Positions 11,746 to 22,659 of a stretch of DNA of 64,000 nucleotides are shown piece by piece (position 1 is the stretch's first letter; the number at the start of each line of letters is the position of its first letter). Both the position numbers and the translations under genes were made by a program. The DNA is from Galerina marginata. Its lineage: Eukaryota > Basidiomycota > Agaricomycetes > Agaricales > Galerinaceae. The notes under the pieces were generated by a model. It was not told where the DNA came from. It ran no database searches and saw nothing but the letters and a program-made list of their open reading frames with translations. The stretch spans positions 992,001 through 1,056,000 of the forward strand of contig JAECYW010000018.1 in NCBI GenBank assembly GCA_023014335.1. Reading direction: 5' to 3'.

Positions 11746-12985
11746 ACCCAATAATCCATCCAATCGGCTCAGGCCACGCGAACTGCGTATCCAAAATTTG
11801 CCATCAATTGCACGAACAGTGTCCACGGCGAGGCCTTCTGCGTACAGCCCTCGTTTAACCCCCAACCCTTCCCTCCTACGTCCTCATTGTCTCGCACGAG
11901 ATCGTCTTCGCCTATGGAAGCCCTTTATCTCATATATCAACCGACGGCACGCCAACCTTTCACAGGAGGACATTGACCGTATTTTTACTGTCATGTCAAA
12001 TGCATGGTCTGAATCGACGCACGAAGGATACAGTTCTGGCCTCTTGGTTTGGCATGTACACTGCGATAAGAGGTCGGTGCCAGAATCATTGCGCGCGCCC
12101 GCCCATTACTCCTACATTGCCTCCTTTGTCGCAAGCCTGGCCGGCTCATATTCAGGAAAAACGGTCTCAAATTACCTCTACGGGCTCCGGGCATGGCACC
12201 TTCTGCACAGCGTGGAATGGCGGCTAAATGTCCTCGAAATGGAGGCTCTTCTGAAAGGGGCGGCGAGACTCACACCAGACACATCCAAACGAAAGGCGAG
12301 GCAGCCGTACACGCCCGAATTCATAACTAAAGTCGGTGAACAGCTAGATCTTAGCGCTCCGCTGGATGCATCGGTCTATGCCTGCCTCACAGATGGCTTT
12401 TACAGTGTAGTTCGTGTTGGTGAATTAACGGTTCCGCGGCTCAGTGCGTTTGACCCAGCAAAACACGTCACACCAGCCAATCTCCTCACGGAAACCAACC
12501 GAAACGGCATGGAGGTAACAGTCCTTCATGTCCCTCACACGAAAGCAGTGCCGTTAGAAGGCGAGGACGTCTACTGGAGCTGCCAGCATGGCCCCACTGA
12601 CCCGTACGAAGCCTTAGCAAATCACCGCCGGATCAACAACCCAGGTGATTCTGACCATCTCTTTGCATACCGACACAAAGGCCGCCTCCGCCCCCTCACG
12701 AAGAGTGCTTTTATCAAACGTGTTGCCACTGCGGCCCGCGCCGCGGGCCTAGAACCCCTGCAAGGACATGGCCTCAGGATTGGTGCAACCCTTTTCTACC
12801 TTCTCCGGGGGGTACCATTCGAAGCCGTGAAAGTAATGGGTCGATGGAGCAGCGATGCCTTTCTAAGGTACCTACAAAAACATGCCCAAATCCTCACGCC
12901 ATATATTCAGGCGGATCCCGACATTCACCGCACATTCTCTCAATTCATAATGCCTACACAAGCCATACTACAGGGTCGTCAATAG
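11603..12985 (+). CDS. Ngaro tyrosine recombinase
   Basis: 460 aa if translation starts at the ATG at 11603, overlapping the RT end by 143 nt in another frame. An N-terminal SAM-like core-binding region ('WSESTHEGYSSGLLVWHVHC') is followed by the catalytic domain: first Arg in 'VVRVGELTV', then 'HGLRIGAT' (His and second Arg), Trp in 'GRWSSDAF' and the nucleophile Tyr in 'FLRYL'. It would integrate the circular cDNA by a phage-integrase-like mechanism. All catalytic residues are present. Confidence 0.88.
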   Translation: MTANLFPVSVTSRFAETLQNPSQSLNETTLAVTQMSNSAPLTTPNGSRPNNPSNRLRPRELRIQNLPSIARTVSTARPSAYSPRLTPNPSLLRPHCLARDRLRLWKPFISYINRRHANLSQEDIDRIFTVMSNAWSESTHEGYSSGLLVWHVHCDKRSVPESLRAPAHYSYIASFVASLAGSYSGKTVSNYLYGLRAWHLLHSVEWRLNVLEMEALLKGAARLTPDTSKRKARQPYTPEFITKVGEQLDLSAPLDASVYACLTDGFYSVVRVGELTVPRLSAFDPAKHVTPANLLTETNRNGMEVTVLHVPHTKAVPLEGEDVYWSCQHGPTDPYEALANHRRINNPGDSDHLFAYRHKGRLRPLTKSAFIKRVATAARAAGLEPLQGHGLRIGATLFYLLRGVPFEAVKVMGRWSSDAFLRYLQKHAQILTPYIQADPDIHRTFSQFIMPTQAILQGRQ

Positions 12986-13079
12986 CAAACACATCCTTCA
13001 TGTAAGCAAAGCAGTCTACTCCTAGCATTTGGGTAACGAGACTCACTCGTCGCGTCGTTAGACTCCTAAAATTTGGGTT

Positions 13080-13244
13080 TCGCAGCTCGTCTCGTAGTTA
13101 GCTAGTTGGACTGCTTCTCGGGTCGGGAAGCGCTTCGCGCTTTCACCCACCTTGCTTATTCTTTTTCTTCTTAATTACTCGCAATTAAACAATAGATGCT
13201 ATACCATTCATTATCTGCTTGAACACTGAGTGACTACGCAAAGA
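13080..13244 (+). repeat. Ngaro split repeat B1
   Basis: A 165-bp direct repeat of B2, one mismatch. Its last two bases overlap the start of A2. Contains the short palindrome AAGCGCTTCGCGCTT. Confidence 0.9.
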
Positions 13245-13406
13245 TTAAGATTCTCGTCATAGCGAGGAACAAGCATAGATTAGAATAACGTCTTTGAGTG
13301 AACGGTGGTGTGACGCGTTACATCACTTCTTCTTCCACTTCCACACCCAACGTTTGCTGTCGCATCCCAGCTCTGCTTCCTCGCGACCGCTCTCGTTTTA
13401 TTTTGC
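13243..13406 (+). repeat. Ngaro split repeat A2
   Basis: A second copy of A1, sitting between B1 and B2. 112 bp of unique sequence separate it from B2. Confidence 0.9.
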
Positions 13407-13517
13407 CCACCCGCCACACCCTTTATCTCAAACCCTCAATCTGACTCGAAAGCTATTCAACCTGTTATCTCTCGAGGAGCCAGTGCAGCTTCGGGTTTGT
13501 GATTTTCCCGCCCGCCC

Positions 13518-13682
13518 TCGCAGCTCGTCTCGTAGTTAGCTAGTTGGACTGCTTCTCGGGTTGGGAAGCGCTTCGCGCTTTCACCCACCTTGCTTATTCT
13601 TTTTCTTCTTAATTACTCGCAATTAAACAATAGATGCTATACCATTCATTATCTGCTTGAACACTGAGTGACTACGCAAAGA
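13518..13682 (+). repeat. Ngaro split repeat B2
   Basis: A 165-bp copy of B1 forming the right end of the element. Outside it the sequence diverges immediately (CTGGCACTG). Confidence 0.9.
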
Positions 13683-14060
13683 CTGGCACTGCAGGCTGCA
13701 CGACTTCAAATAAATAAGGGACAACAAAATAGCCTTCAAATCTTTTTCCCAATAACTTTTTTCGGTTGTTAATTGAATGTATTCTGGCTGGTAGGTTTGA
13801 TATAATACATGTATTTGAACAGTATTCTGCTTTCAGAACATATTTATATATCGTCTAGCCTTCGGAAGCCAGCCTAGAGCCTTCGGTGGCATGCTGCGAC
13901 GCGATCACGTGGATTGGCGATGCAGTTGACCAAATCGAAAACCCATTGCACAATTGACTAGGACTGAATAAATATAGGATCGTCTTTGTACGTTCAAGCA
14001 TTAGAAAATAAACGTGCACTACATAAATCTACGGAATACATGCAGAAAGTTACGGACAAC
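13683..14060. other. AT-rich intergenic stretch
   Basis: Nothing coding is seen. It holds short CCTTCGG-containing inverted bits around 13856-13885, too short to call an element. Confidence 0.35.
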
Positions 14061-14797
14061 CACCTAACAGGACCCCTGATTATACAGAGCCTGGTCGGAT
14101 ACGGGTCCACCACAAAACCGCGGCCGGAGGCCGCGGAACCCGGATACTGTTAGCAGGAGCGTCCACCTACGGCCGGCATTGTTCACTTTTTACATGGATC
14201 CAAAGTCCACCTATAAATGTGGAACACTGACTGAACATGGATACCGTCCACCTATGGGCCGTTTTGTGGCCTGACATGGGCCACTAGTTTACCAAAATTG
14301 GATTTTTGTGGCACTTGCCCAAGAACAACTTCTGACCAGAACAATGCTCACTCATTTGGGCCACTTCTAATGCATTTTTTGGTATGATGCCATTTTTCTA
14401 TACTCTCTAGGTCTGAATAAATCATTTCTACCTGGACTAGCATTCCGTTTCATAGTTGTCACAGAAAAATCTGAGATCTCATGACAAAACGGGAGATGAC
14501 GCTAATAATGAGGATATATAGTGATATTCATGATACATAGGGAGCCCAAAGAATGTATAAAGCTGTAGTGTACGAATACAGGGTGTACGGTTTTTTTGGG
14601 GGATTTTTCAAGATTTTTCAAGATTTTTTTGAACTCGGATACGAAGTCCACCTAAAAATGGGCGAAATTTTGGGTCGGGTACGGAGTCCACCAGAAAATC
14701 CGCCGGAGGCCCGAAAAATCTGTCCACCTATTTTTCGCCCAAAGTTGCCATTTTTGTATCCGAGTTACCTCTGTATAAGCAGGGGTCCTCACCTAAC
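14061..14797. mobile_element. Non-autonomous element with 8-bp target duplication
   Basis: The element spans 14069-14789 (721 bp). It ends in about 21-bp inverted repeats AGGACCCCTGATTATACAGAG / CTCTGTATAAGCAGGGGTCCT with one mismatch. The exact 8-bp direct repeat CACCTAAC flanks it (14061-14068 and 14790-14797). The duplication length fits hAT. Inside, GTCCACC(T/A) and GGATACG motifs recur many times near both ends (14099, 14161, 14206, 14248, 14638, 14684, 14718), like subterminal transposase-binding sites. No transposase. Confidence 0.8.
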
Positions 14798-15261
14798 CCA
14801 GTATTAGAGCTATGTGGGTACACGGATACGAGGGCTATGGGCACTACATATATGACCGCATGGTCTCTGTAACCTCCGTAACCTTTGGTGAGAGCCACGT
14901 ATCCTTTTGTGTTTCTGATGTCGTGAATGGTCAAAAGTCGAAATCCGGAAAATTCGCTGCAGGTAATAGGAGTACGATCATTACGGTCACCTGACTGTGA
15001 CGCGCCATTTTTTCAAACATAGGGCTGTGTCGCGGCTGTCGCCGATTCATTATCTTTTCTCTTGGCCACTTCCCAACCACTTCCTCACCAAAAACGCGAT
15101 ACCGCTTGTACCAGGCTTGTACATCATCTCTACGTTTATCACTTCACAAGCTATCGGCGTGCTTTTCCCACCATGTTGTGAGACCCAGGTTCTCAGGCTG
15201 CTCAGTTCGCTTCTGTCTTGCTAATAAATCCTTTCAACTTAGCCCTGCTACCACGGACGAT
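14798..15261. other. Region upstream of the nucleotidyltransferase-like gene
   Basis: An open frame continues upstream of 15262 to an ATG at 15106, but a good acceptor (CAACTTAG, ending 15242) lies between. The true 5' exon could therefore be anywhere in this stretch; I could not choose one. Confidence 0.35.
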
Positions 15262-16440
15262 ATGATTTTTTCTCATCTATCTCCAGCCGATCTCTTGAAG
15301 TATTCGCGTACATCGCGCACGGCTCACAGGGGCGTCACTGCCTACATGCGGCGAACCTTCCGAATCCAGAAGTTGCTCTCGCAGTTCTTGTCGCCAGCCC
15401 AGATCCACTACTTTCGGTATTGGCAATGTCGAAACGGCATGTTCATTTCTGGATCAACTGCCCTCCAGTTTTTTAACCGGCAGGTGTATGAGGGCTCGGA
15501 TCTTGACTTGTACGTCGAGCACCGGTACTGCAAAGACATTGCACATTGGTTGCGCAGTATCGGGTACTCGTATGTTCCTCGAAAGACTCACCAGGCGAAG
15601 AATCTGACTGAAGCGCTCGAGGAGAATATGTCATATGACAACGTCACATTTACTGTACCTATCCAAACTACTCCCTTCTTCCAATCGACGAGTATGGGCT
15701 ATTTTGGACGAGGCGTGGCCAATGTTTATAACTTCCACAAAGAGGACCCGCCTCGAAAAATCCAGCTCATCACGTCTTTCCACTCCCCTATGGAGGTCAT
15801 TCTGAACTTCCATTCATGTGAGTGGTTTTTCTATTTCACTATGATATTTTCAAATTGGTTTCTCTCAGCTTGTGTTATGAACGTCATTACACACGATATG
15901 GCATACTCTCTTTATCCTCATGCAACTTTTGAGGAGCACCGGTCGCTTATCATCTCGACTGAAGGTTCAAAACAGGACCATGCCCGAGCAAAATACGCCA
16001 AACGCGGGTGGTCATTAATTGAACGGCCGTCACTGGACGAAACCAAGCGCCCAGCGTCTGATTTTGCTACCAGACTTCGATATGTGGGGGATTCACGTTG
16101 CTGGAAGATCCCTATTCTTCCAGAAATGGATATTCCATCGTCATTCATTGAGTCCAATTCATGGCAGCTCACCTATAACGAAAGTTTAGGAGGGGTTATG
16201 TCCTTCAATATTCTTCTCACTAATAATCTACGATACAGCTATCTCGTAGTTGACAAGGAAACCCAAGACTATCTGTCCCCAGCGCTCTTGCAAGACAGAC
16301 GGTAAGTGATTCTCATTATTCATTTGTACGCTGTTAATAGTCGTTTGCACTCCAAGCCCACTCGACGAAGATGTGTTGAAATTATTGACATGGAGTCGCT
16401 GACCATTCTCATTCCCGCATGCCAATTCGCCTCCCATTGA
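15262..16440 (+). CDS. Nucleotidyltransferase-fold-like protein with F-box-like start
   Basis: Exons 15262-15817, 15869-16301 and 16341-16440 join in phase. A shorter version ending at a stop read through the last donor (16303-16305) is possible. The start 'MIFSHLSPADLLKYSRTSR' resembles the second half of an F-box. Residues after it contain 'FISGSTALQFF' and 'GSDLDLYV', the GS...DxD pattern of nucleotidyltransferase-fold proteins. Large families of such proteins of unknown activity occur in agaricomycetes. The 5' end may be incomplete, with a start at 15106 or in an upstream exon. I infer the fold, not a reaction. Confidence 0.6.
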
Positions 16441-17295
16441 ATTAAACGATAGATTTTGCTTTTCAAATCAGAAACCTATAGCCTCTTCAGCCTACTAACC
16501 TCTGCGTGTTTTGGAGCGATGAAGAATGCCTCCTAAGGTTTTTGGTCGTCACGAGGAAACTTGAATCTGCCCTTCCACCGCCGTGAGCTCCAGGATGCTA
16601 AAAAATTCTATCATCAGTAAAAACACCAGCACGAGTCCCGTAAAACATGAAGTCGATAACTGCATACCAGGCCACAGAATAGCAGGACTGTGGCAGGACT
16701 CGCACTTCTTGACTTCGCCAAAATTGCACTTTCGCTTCTATCTCCGTTTTGCTACCTTCTAGGCTTTCAGATAGTCGTTTAAGTTAAGAAGTAACACTGA
16801 ACTCTAGATTTTTGACTGAGCTGTAGGATGGTGAACTCATTTGAACGAGAGAGGGGAGAGTAACTCAGTAAGTGACTAAAACCAAAAATCAATTACTAAA
16901 AATTAGGCCGTCGTCTATATTTATTGGCCTCACTGAGCGATAACAATGACTTGACTATAATAGGTTATCGGAAACAGGATAGATAGAAGTACGAGCGGTT
17001 TAGTCTGTCACTTCGCGGGTTGTTCAGCCACCCTCGCGGGAAGGACGGACGGAAGGAAGTCTGGAAGGCGACGGATCCGCGGAGTTTAAAAGTGTTCCTT
17101 GTGTTTGACCTCCTTTCTCGTGCTCTGCTCTGCTCTCTGAGGTTATCTTGCCCTCGAAAACTTATCAACCAGAAGACTGGGCTCATCTTGATGTCTAAAC
17201 GAAAGAAATAACCATGTATATCTCTGTGCCCAATCTCTCGCCAAACTCGGGCTTAACAGGCTCTACCAGTACGGTGCGTTTCAATTTTCGTTGAC
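16441..17295. other. Intergenic region before F-box gene 2
   Basis: 855 bp without a supported gene. Short open frames at 16965-17211 have no recognisable content. Confidence 0.4.
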
Positions 17296-19007
17296 ATGCT
17301 CTCTCGAGACATGAAAATTCATAATTATGCGATAAAGATCCTTTTGCTACCTTTTGAAATCCGCCTCCTTATCCTCGCACACGTCCGACAGCAGGACATT
17401 ATCCAAGTGGCACGCGTCTGCTCATTTTGGCTACCTCCTGCGAGATATCTCCTATACCGAAACGTCCATCTCGAAGCGGATAGTCGACATCTGTCGCTAA
17501 CGCTATCCGCCCTGGAAAACAAGGATATTTTATCTAGAATCCGCACCCTCCGATTAACAAGCTCCACAATTCAGAATGCACGAACTACACGATATGATCA
17601 CTGGTTGGGGCAAGGGTTGTCGAACACTTGGATTCCGATGGGAATTTTTTCCGGGATGCCACAACTGGAAGAGCTGACTTTAGTGGGATGTCCATTTCCT
17701 ACGTTCTTCGATCAACAAGGGTTTCTGTTGATAGTTAGAACCTGCTGTCCAGCGCTTAGGTCGTTCACGTATCAACCAAACAAGACAACATTCCCCGAGA
17801 GCTCGACAACCTTCGACATAGTGGGTCTACAGACAGCAATATGGTATACGCCATACGGTATGTCAACAGACCTCGAAGCATATCTTACATACTCACCCCC
17901 TGAATCAGCCAGCGGCCTTAAACCGCAAGCTCTCTCCCTGTTCAAGGCATCTCTAACCACCATAACAGATCTCCGTGTTCTAAAGCACAACGAAATTCTT
18001 CCGAACATTTCCACAGACCTCTCAGAATGGCACATGCTCCTCTCCCTTCGCTTTCCTGTATTAACCTCGCTGACATTCGGACACCTTGATACGCAACACC
18101 ACCGTCCGATCATGCGGACCTCAGAGCTGACGAAATTTTTCCTGGCTCACCCCCTCATTGTAAATCTCTCCCTTGGGGCTGATCTGGCCAAAGGCCAATA
18201 CATGAAGATCGCATCTGGTGACTCGGATACTGACGACACAAGCACCAATCTTGTCACAAAATCTTTCCTCCCTGCCTTGCGCTCTCTCTCAACGCACCAA
18301 TCGAACATCGCCTTCCTTGCACGACGTCGCGTGCGCTCCTTGCGGCGCCTCACCCACCTCTGTGTGCTCTACACTATCCCTTTTTCATCATCGGGCCGTC
18401 TTCCACACTCTGCTATCGCAGATTACGACGCCTTCGACCGCGCGGAAGGCTTTCCCGCAGTACATTCTCTGCGCGTCGAGTTAGATTCAGCTGCAGAAAC
18501 TGATTCATACAGGCGAGCGGATGAGAAAATGGCGCATGTGATAAACGAGCGGCTGGCGAGAGCCTGTCCCGAAGTTAGGAAATTGGAATGGAGTTTTCAG
18601 ATGACCCTCGATAAGGTAAAAATTGCTGTGGTTTTGCTCACATTCGCACTCCATGTGCTAACTAGTAAGGATAGGACGAACTTGCGGCTTTCTTTGGCCC
18701 ATACCGAAACCTGCGGAGCATCTCCGCCCCAGCTCAGATGGTCCGGCTCGCCAGAATCGAGTATCCTTCCGACCTTCTGCCCAGTCAGAATGTCGTCGAA
18801 TATTTTAGCCCACTCGCTTCGAAGTGCCCGAACCTCAAGGAGGTATATATCCCTGATGGCAGCTTTTTTTCTTCCAGAGATCGAGAGGGTGTGCGGTGTG
18901 TTATCACGCGAACTTTTGCACTAACGATGGGAGGAGAACGTAGTGAGGGGCTGGGGATAGACGTTATCCCCGAGGGTGAGGACGGTTTATTCACCCGAGA
19001 ATTGTAG
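17296..19007 (+). CDS. F-box/LRR-type protein 2
   Basis: Two exons, 17296-18615 and 18675-19007, join in phase 0 to give 550 aa. The F-box-like motif is 'LLPFEIRLLILAHVRQQDIIQVARVC' (residues 16-42), followed by degenerate leucine-rich repeats. It is a clear paralog of the 3791-5325 protein: both share 'FPVLTSL/FPSLTSL', '(I/L)TDLR(V/I)LK' and the 'DEL..FF..Y.NL' last-exon start. It lacks the first intron of that gene. Likely an SCF ubiquitin-ligase adaptor of unknown target. Its last exon is repeated at 24727-25041 as part of a segmental duplication. Confidence 0.82.
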
Positions 19008-19022
19008 TCGTGATTTACACAG

Positions 19023-19740
19023 GGGGCTTCCACCGGAGGGATCCGTGAAATCAACTGGTGCATTCGGGTCGTGCGACTCAGGGCTTGATGTGATCGCGGC
19101 CATACTCGGCTTCCCAATACGCATCATCAGAGCCAACGAACTTGTATTTCTTTTTCACCCCACCACCGCTGGTGGCTGTCTGTGGCCGTGGCCGCTTTTT
19201 CTTTTCATTCCGTACCTTCTTCCTTGCGCCTTCGAAGCCCTTGCTGTTAGGCATGCCACTTTTCTCTCTTACTAAGAGTCTAGAGTCTTACATCGCCCGT
19301 TGGCACGTTGCTTCTTAGCCACCTCCATAGAATGCCCATCCTGCCACGAGATACAAAGATAAACAGTGAGTTGGGCAGGAATGGAGCCTCCCTTTAAAGG
19401 ACATCGATAGGATCTATAATTTCTCCAATTCTCTGAGTCACCGAATAATTTAGTGGGATTATGGCAAGATTGTGGGTTAGGAATAGGATGTTGTAGATAC
19501 GGTTGTAATCCGACAACTTGAGGCGTATTTCAGTAGAGTGAAAAGAGATATACATAATTCCCAACTTTTTAGCTACCTCGCAGAGTGATAATCTGTGTTG
19601 AAAGGGTACAATAAGAGCTACAGCCTACAGGCAGGAGAACCGCTTTTGGGCTGCCGAGGATTGCCGAGATCACATCAAGCCCTGAGTCGCACGACCCGAC
19701 TGCACCAGTTGATTTCACGGATTTCTCCGGTGGACGCCCC
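19023..19740. mobile_element. MITE with about 90-bp terminal inverted repeats
   Basis: Bases 19023-19112 and 19651-19740 are inverted repeats (GGGGC-TCCACCGGAG...) with roughly ten mismatches. The duplicate locus at 25045-25090 lacks this whole block and continues straight from GTAGTCGTGATTTA to CCGCTTTGAG, which shows it as an insertion. No exact target duplication could be read. A 58-aa reverse frame (19078-19254), rich in Lys/Arg, runs into the left terminal repeat. I do not recognise it. Confidence 0.75.
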
Positions 19741-19811
19741 TTGCATATCTCGCTTTGAGTGTGTTGGATGCTCCTTATCAACCCGTAACGGATGATGGCA
19801 ATTTTCAAAGA

Positions 19812-20036
19812 CTAGACGCCGTGACGGAATTTGGCAAAGATCGTTGCTGATGATGCTTTGGTTAAACCGGCGGATAATAATGTGACTTGGGGTTTTAGGA
19901 GGATTAGGTATTTTTCAATCCAGCTATCTTGACCACTAGTTATCAGTGTTGTGAGCGAGGGTATCGAGAATGACAGTTGAAGAGTAAAATTTCTTTCAAC
20001 AAGCGCAGTTATTTCGCAGCTGCTGAAGCTCTCCAA
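19812..20036 (-). pseudogene. Reverse F-box/LRR-like fragment (copy 1)
   Basis: The reverse strand reads 'LSFSIPSLTTLITSGQDSWIEKYLILLKPQVTLLS', similar in pattern to the '(L)SFRFPSLTSL...WIQFLVDHPLLQHFS' part of F-box protein 1. There is no F-box, no start region and no further exons, so I call it a decayed fragment. A second copy lies at 25064-25450 in the duplicated block. Confidence 0.45.
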
Positions 20037-20168
20037 TCAAAGACACGGCAAGAAAGTATAGCCATAAGAGAAAATTCATCGGGAAAGGCCACAGACTACG
20101 AATTGATAGACGGATATCATCGCGAACCGACAGGCTATCAAAACACAAAAAAAAGAAATCATCGCGAG

Positions 20169-20411
20169 TTACATTAGAATAGTTCTCGTTGTCGATGCTC
20201 CGTTCGTACCTCCGCCTTTCGCATCCGTATATATCAACCCACTCCAAGTGTCGTTGAAGGTCCTATTCATTACGCTGCTTGTTGCGAGCGAGCCTTGAGT
20301 CTGTCCATTAATATAAAGCGTGATCTCCCGCGGGCACAGATTAGTGACCGTGATAAGCCTTTCGGCCAGAGTGCTCGTCGACTCTAGAGCTTGGATGGCG
20401 AAAACCAACAT
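20169..20411 (-). pseudogene. Thaumatin/ricin-B-type lectin gene, first exon only (copy 0)
   Basis: The frame from the ATG at 20411 (reverse) matches the first exon of the intact gene at 25589-26972 ('LAERLITVTN', 'ITLYINGQTQGSLAT', 'TWSGLIYTDA') and then stops. Exons 2-6 are missing: the duplicated flank that should follow exon 6 is joined here directly to exon 1, so about 1.3 kb was deleted. Confidence 0.75.
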
Positions 20412-20661
20412 CATCGTCGAGTGCTGGGATGAGATAAAGCACCTGGGCCCAAAAAGTCGTGCAGAATCGAGCTGAAAGAAGAACCTATGGAGACAAGTCG
20501 CCGAGAGCCCCTTGAATCTCGCCCAGATGATCATGGTTATGCCTTTGACGCGAGAGAGAGGAAGATGCCCGGTTTGACGAAGTTCGAGCTTGAACTGTTC
20601 TTGTGATGCATGGATGTGCTTGAGAGGATCCACTAGCAAGAAGAGAAAAATTAATTGCTAG

Positions 20662-20740
20662 GAGAGGAGCGGAAACGGTTGTTTGTGTATATTGTTTTTG
20701 GCTCTACTGCAGCCGAATCTAAATTTAGATCCCGAACCTT
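20662..20740. repeat. Conserved inter-gene spacer, copy 1
   Basis: GAGCGGAAACGGTTGTTTG followed by GCAGCCGAATCTAAATTTAGATCC. The same block recurs at about 32330-32430, 38683-38770, 45135-45225 and 48912-49015. The core TCTAAATTTAGA is a perfect palindrome here (20718-20729). Confidence 0.7.
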
Positions 20741-20949
20741 CTTGCCATTAATATTGTTAACTGTTCTGGAGGCGGACAAGTATACTTCGAGTCTTCGCCT
20801 CAACATTCAAGCAAAACATCTTTTCACGCAATGCTTATATTTCACTATACTCCATATGTATACCGTGGCATATCCGGGATTCCGACTCGCCGCCAACAAA
20901 ATTACAGACCGGGATTTTGGACAGTGAGAAGAATACCAAACTGACGAAC

Positions 20950-22659
20950 CTACTTCCCCTTCTTATTTACTGGCCTCGCAGGCGGACTGGCATGATGAGG
21001 TGCTTGGGGATGGCTAGGATGAGCCTTTGCGTGTGGAGCTGGGCTGGGAGGTCTACTTTGGGGCAGGTTGGGACTGTGAGGCCTCGCCGGCGGACTAGCG
21101 TGATGCGGTGCGGGGGGATGATTGGGTTGTGCGTTTGGACGAGGAGTCGCAGGAAAACGTGCAGGACGAGCTAGCCTAGGTATTCTACTTTGCGGCGGGT
21201 TAGGACCATGAGGCATCGAAGGCGGGTTAGGATGATGCGCCGCAGCGGGGTGGTTAGGCTGGGAGTTTGTGCGAGGGTCTGCATGGGGATGTGCAACGCG
21301 AATTGGCCTAGGAATTCTACTTTGCGGCGGGTTAGGACTTTGAGGCCCCGAGGGCAGACTGGCATGATGTGGTGCTGGCTGATGGTTAGGAGGAGCTGCA
21401 GGAGGAGCCGAAACCTGAATGCGTCCAGGCGCTTCATGTGCCCTCCCAGCACCATCACCTACCCGCGCAGGACCAAATTTGGCGTCAAACTTGGCATAAG
21501 CGTCTTTCTTATCGGCCAGTTGCTTCATGTAATGTGCGTGGTCCTGAGGACGAGGGGGGAACCGTTGCTCGGCGTTCGGCAGATGGCCAGGAGCCCCCGC
21601 ATGAGATCCATCAGTAGACGGTTTCCAGACGTGGCCTGGAGCTGACACGAATCCAGGTCTGAGATTACTTGGGCCGTCCTTGGGCTTCTTCTGTTCCGCA
21701 GGTTTATCAGCTTGAGCAGGAGGGGGATTTACACCTGGACGATGGCGTAGCAGCATGTCGCCCGCTTTTGGCGTGTATCCTTCACCGGCTGGTCGCGTTT
21801 GAGAGGTACCTGCATCAGATTTCTTCGAAGACCGCGCAGCGGCTTTCGTCGCTTTAGAGCCAGGCATGTCGTCGATTTTGACATTCATAGTCTTCCATTT
21901 CCCCACGGATTCTTCTACACGGACTGTCTTGTAATCTGGGCGAAGGTGTTGCGAATTTAAGTGTGCGGGCGCTTCAGATCCGCGCCGTTGGTCAGGGTGA
22001 AGCGGCAGCCAACCAGGATTGGGTCGTAATTGAGCTGAAGCATCTTGGCCGGTGTTTTTTACAGCCAATCGCAACTTTCTGAGCTGCCCACCTTCTTTAT
22101 CTACACAGAAGCAACATAAGTTTAAAACCAATTAGGCGACATCCTGCAAATAGACACTCACTAGATTCATCCTTTGGGAGATACTCGACGGTGGTAGTTG
22201 TATGGTCCGGATTGTTCATCAAATTCGGAGGCTTCTCGTCCCTCACCCTCTCAGCACCTGTGACAGGATGATTAGGCGCCGACGCTATGCCCTTCAGTGC
22301 CTTTCCTCTGTTAGTCACGTCACCGGAAGCTTGGAGGGGCATTGCGTTGCGATTTTGGGGAAAGACTCTCCTGATTTCTCTGCAGATGTCCCATATGTTC
22401 AGGCAAAACATCGTCGCCGTAATAAAGGTCACAACATTCCTGTTTGCGTCAGTGTGTACACCTGTACGACCAGGCAGTGGAACTGTATCTGTCGTGCTCG
22501 GGCCCTAGGGTTGGGGTATTCGGCCTACTTGGATCTAGGAGGGGGGGTAATAGCCCGACTCTTCCCTTTGTCCAACAGCGGCTTGTTGCCTACTGGGATT
22601 GGGATACCAGCGACAAAATGGAAGAGAAGAGCAAGCGTGAAAATGACACAATACTTCAT
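20950..22659 (-). CDS. Pro/His-rich protein with N-terminal signal/membrane segment
   Basis: Three exons on the reverse strand, 22659-22529, 22439-22162 and 22100-20950, join in phase to give 519 aa. The N-terminus 'MKYCVIFTLALLFHFVAG' looks like a signal peptide or anchor. A second hydrophobic stretch ('VVTFITATMFCLNIW') follows the first intron and could be a transmembrane helix. The C-terminal 140 residues are about four imperfect repeats of 35-40 aa built on 'PNHPPAPHHASPPARP' and 'NPPQSRIPR', ending in 'NKKGK'. I recognise no family; proline-rich repeats of this type suggest a disordered interaction region. It sits inside the duplicated tract and has no second copy in the window. Confidence 0.6.

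Larger units (their letters stand above)
7826..13682 (+). mobile_element. Ngaro-type tyrosine-recombinase retrotransposon, complete
   Basis: The element has split direct repeats in the order A1 - coding - B1 - A2 - B2. A1 (7826-7989) and A2 (13243-13406) are 164 bp with one mismatch; B1 (13080-13244) and B2 (13518-13682) are 165 bp with one mismatch; B1 overlaps A2 by 2 bp. It encodes a Gag-like protein, reverse transcriptase/RNase H and a tyrosine recombinase, and no DDE integrase. This arrangement is that of Ngaro elements in the DIRS order, which integrate by recombination through a circular intermediate and leave no target duplication. None is seen here. The near-identical repeats and open frames indicate a recent insertion. 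Confidence 0.9.

Noticed and set aside
7826..13682. LTR retrotransposon (Ty3/Ty1) reading of the repeats.
   Set aside because: Repeats are split A/B pairs, a tyrosine recombinase replaces the DDE integrase, and no protease or target duplication is seen.
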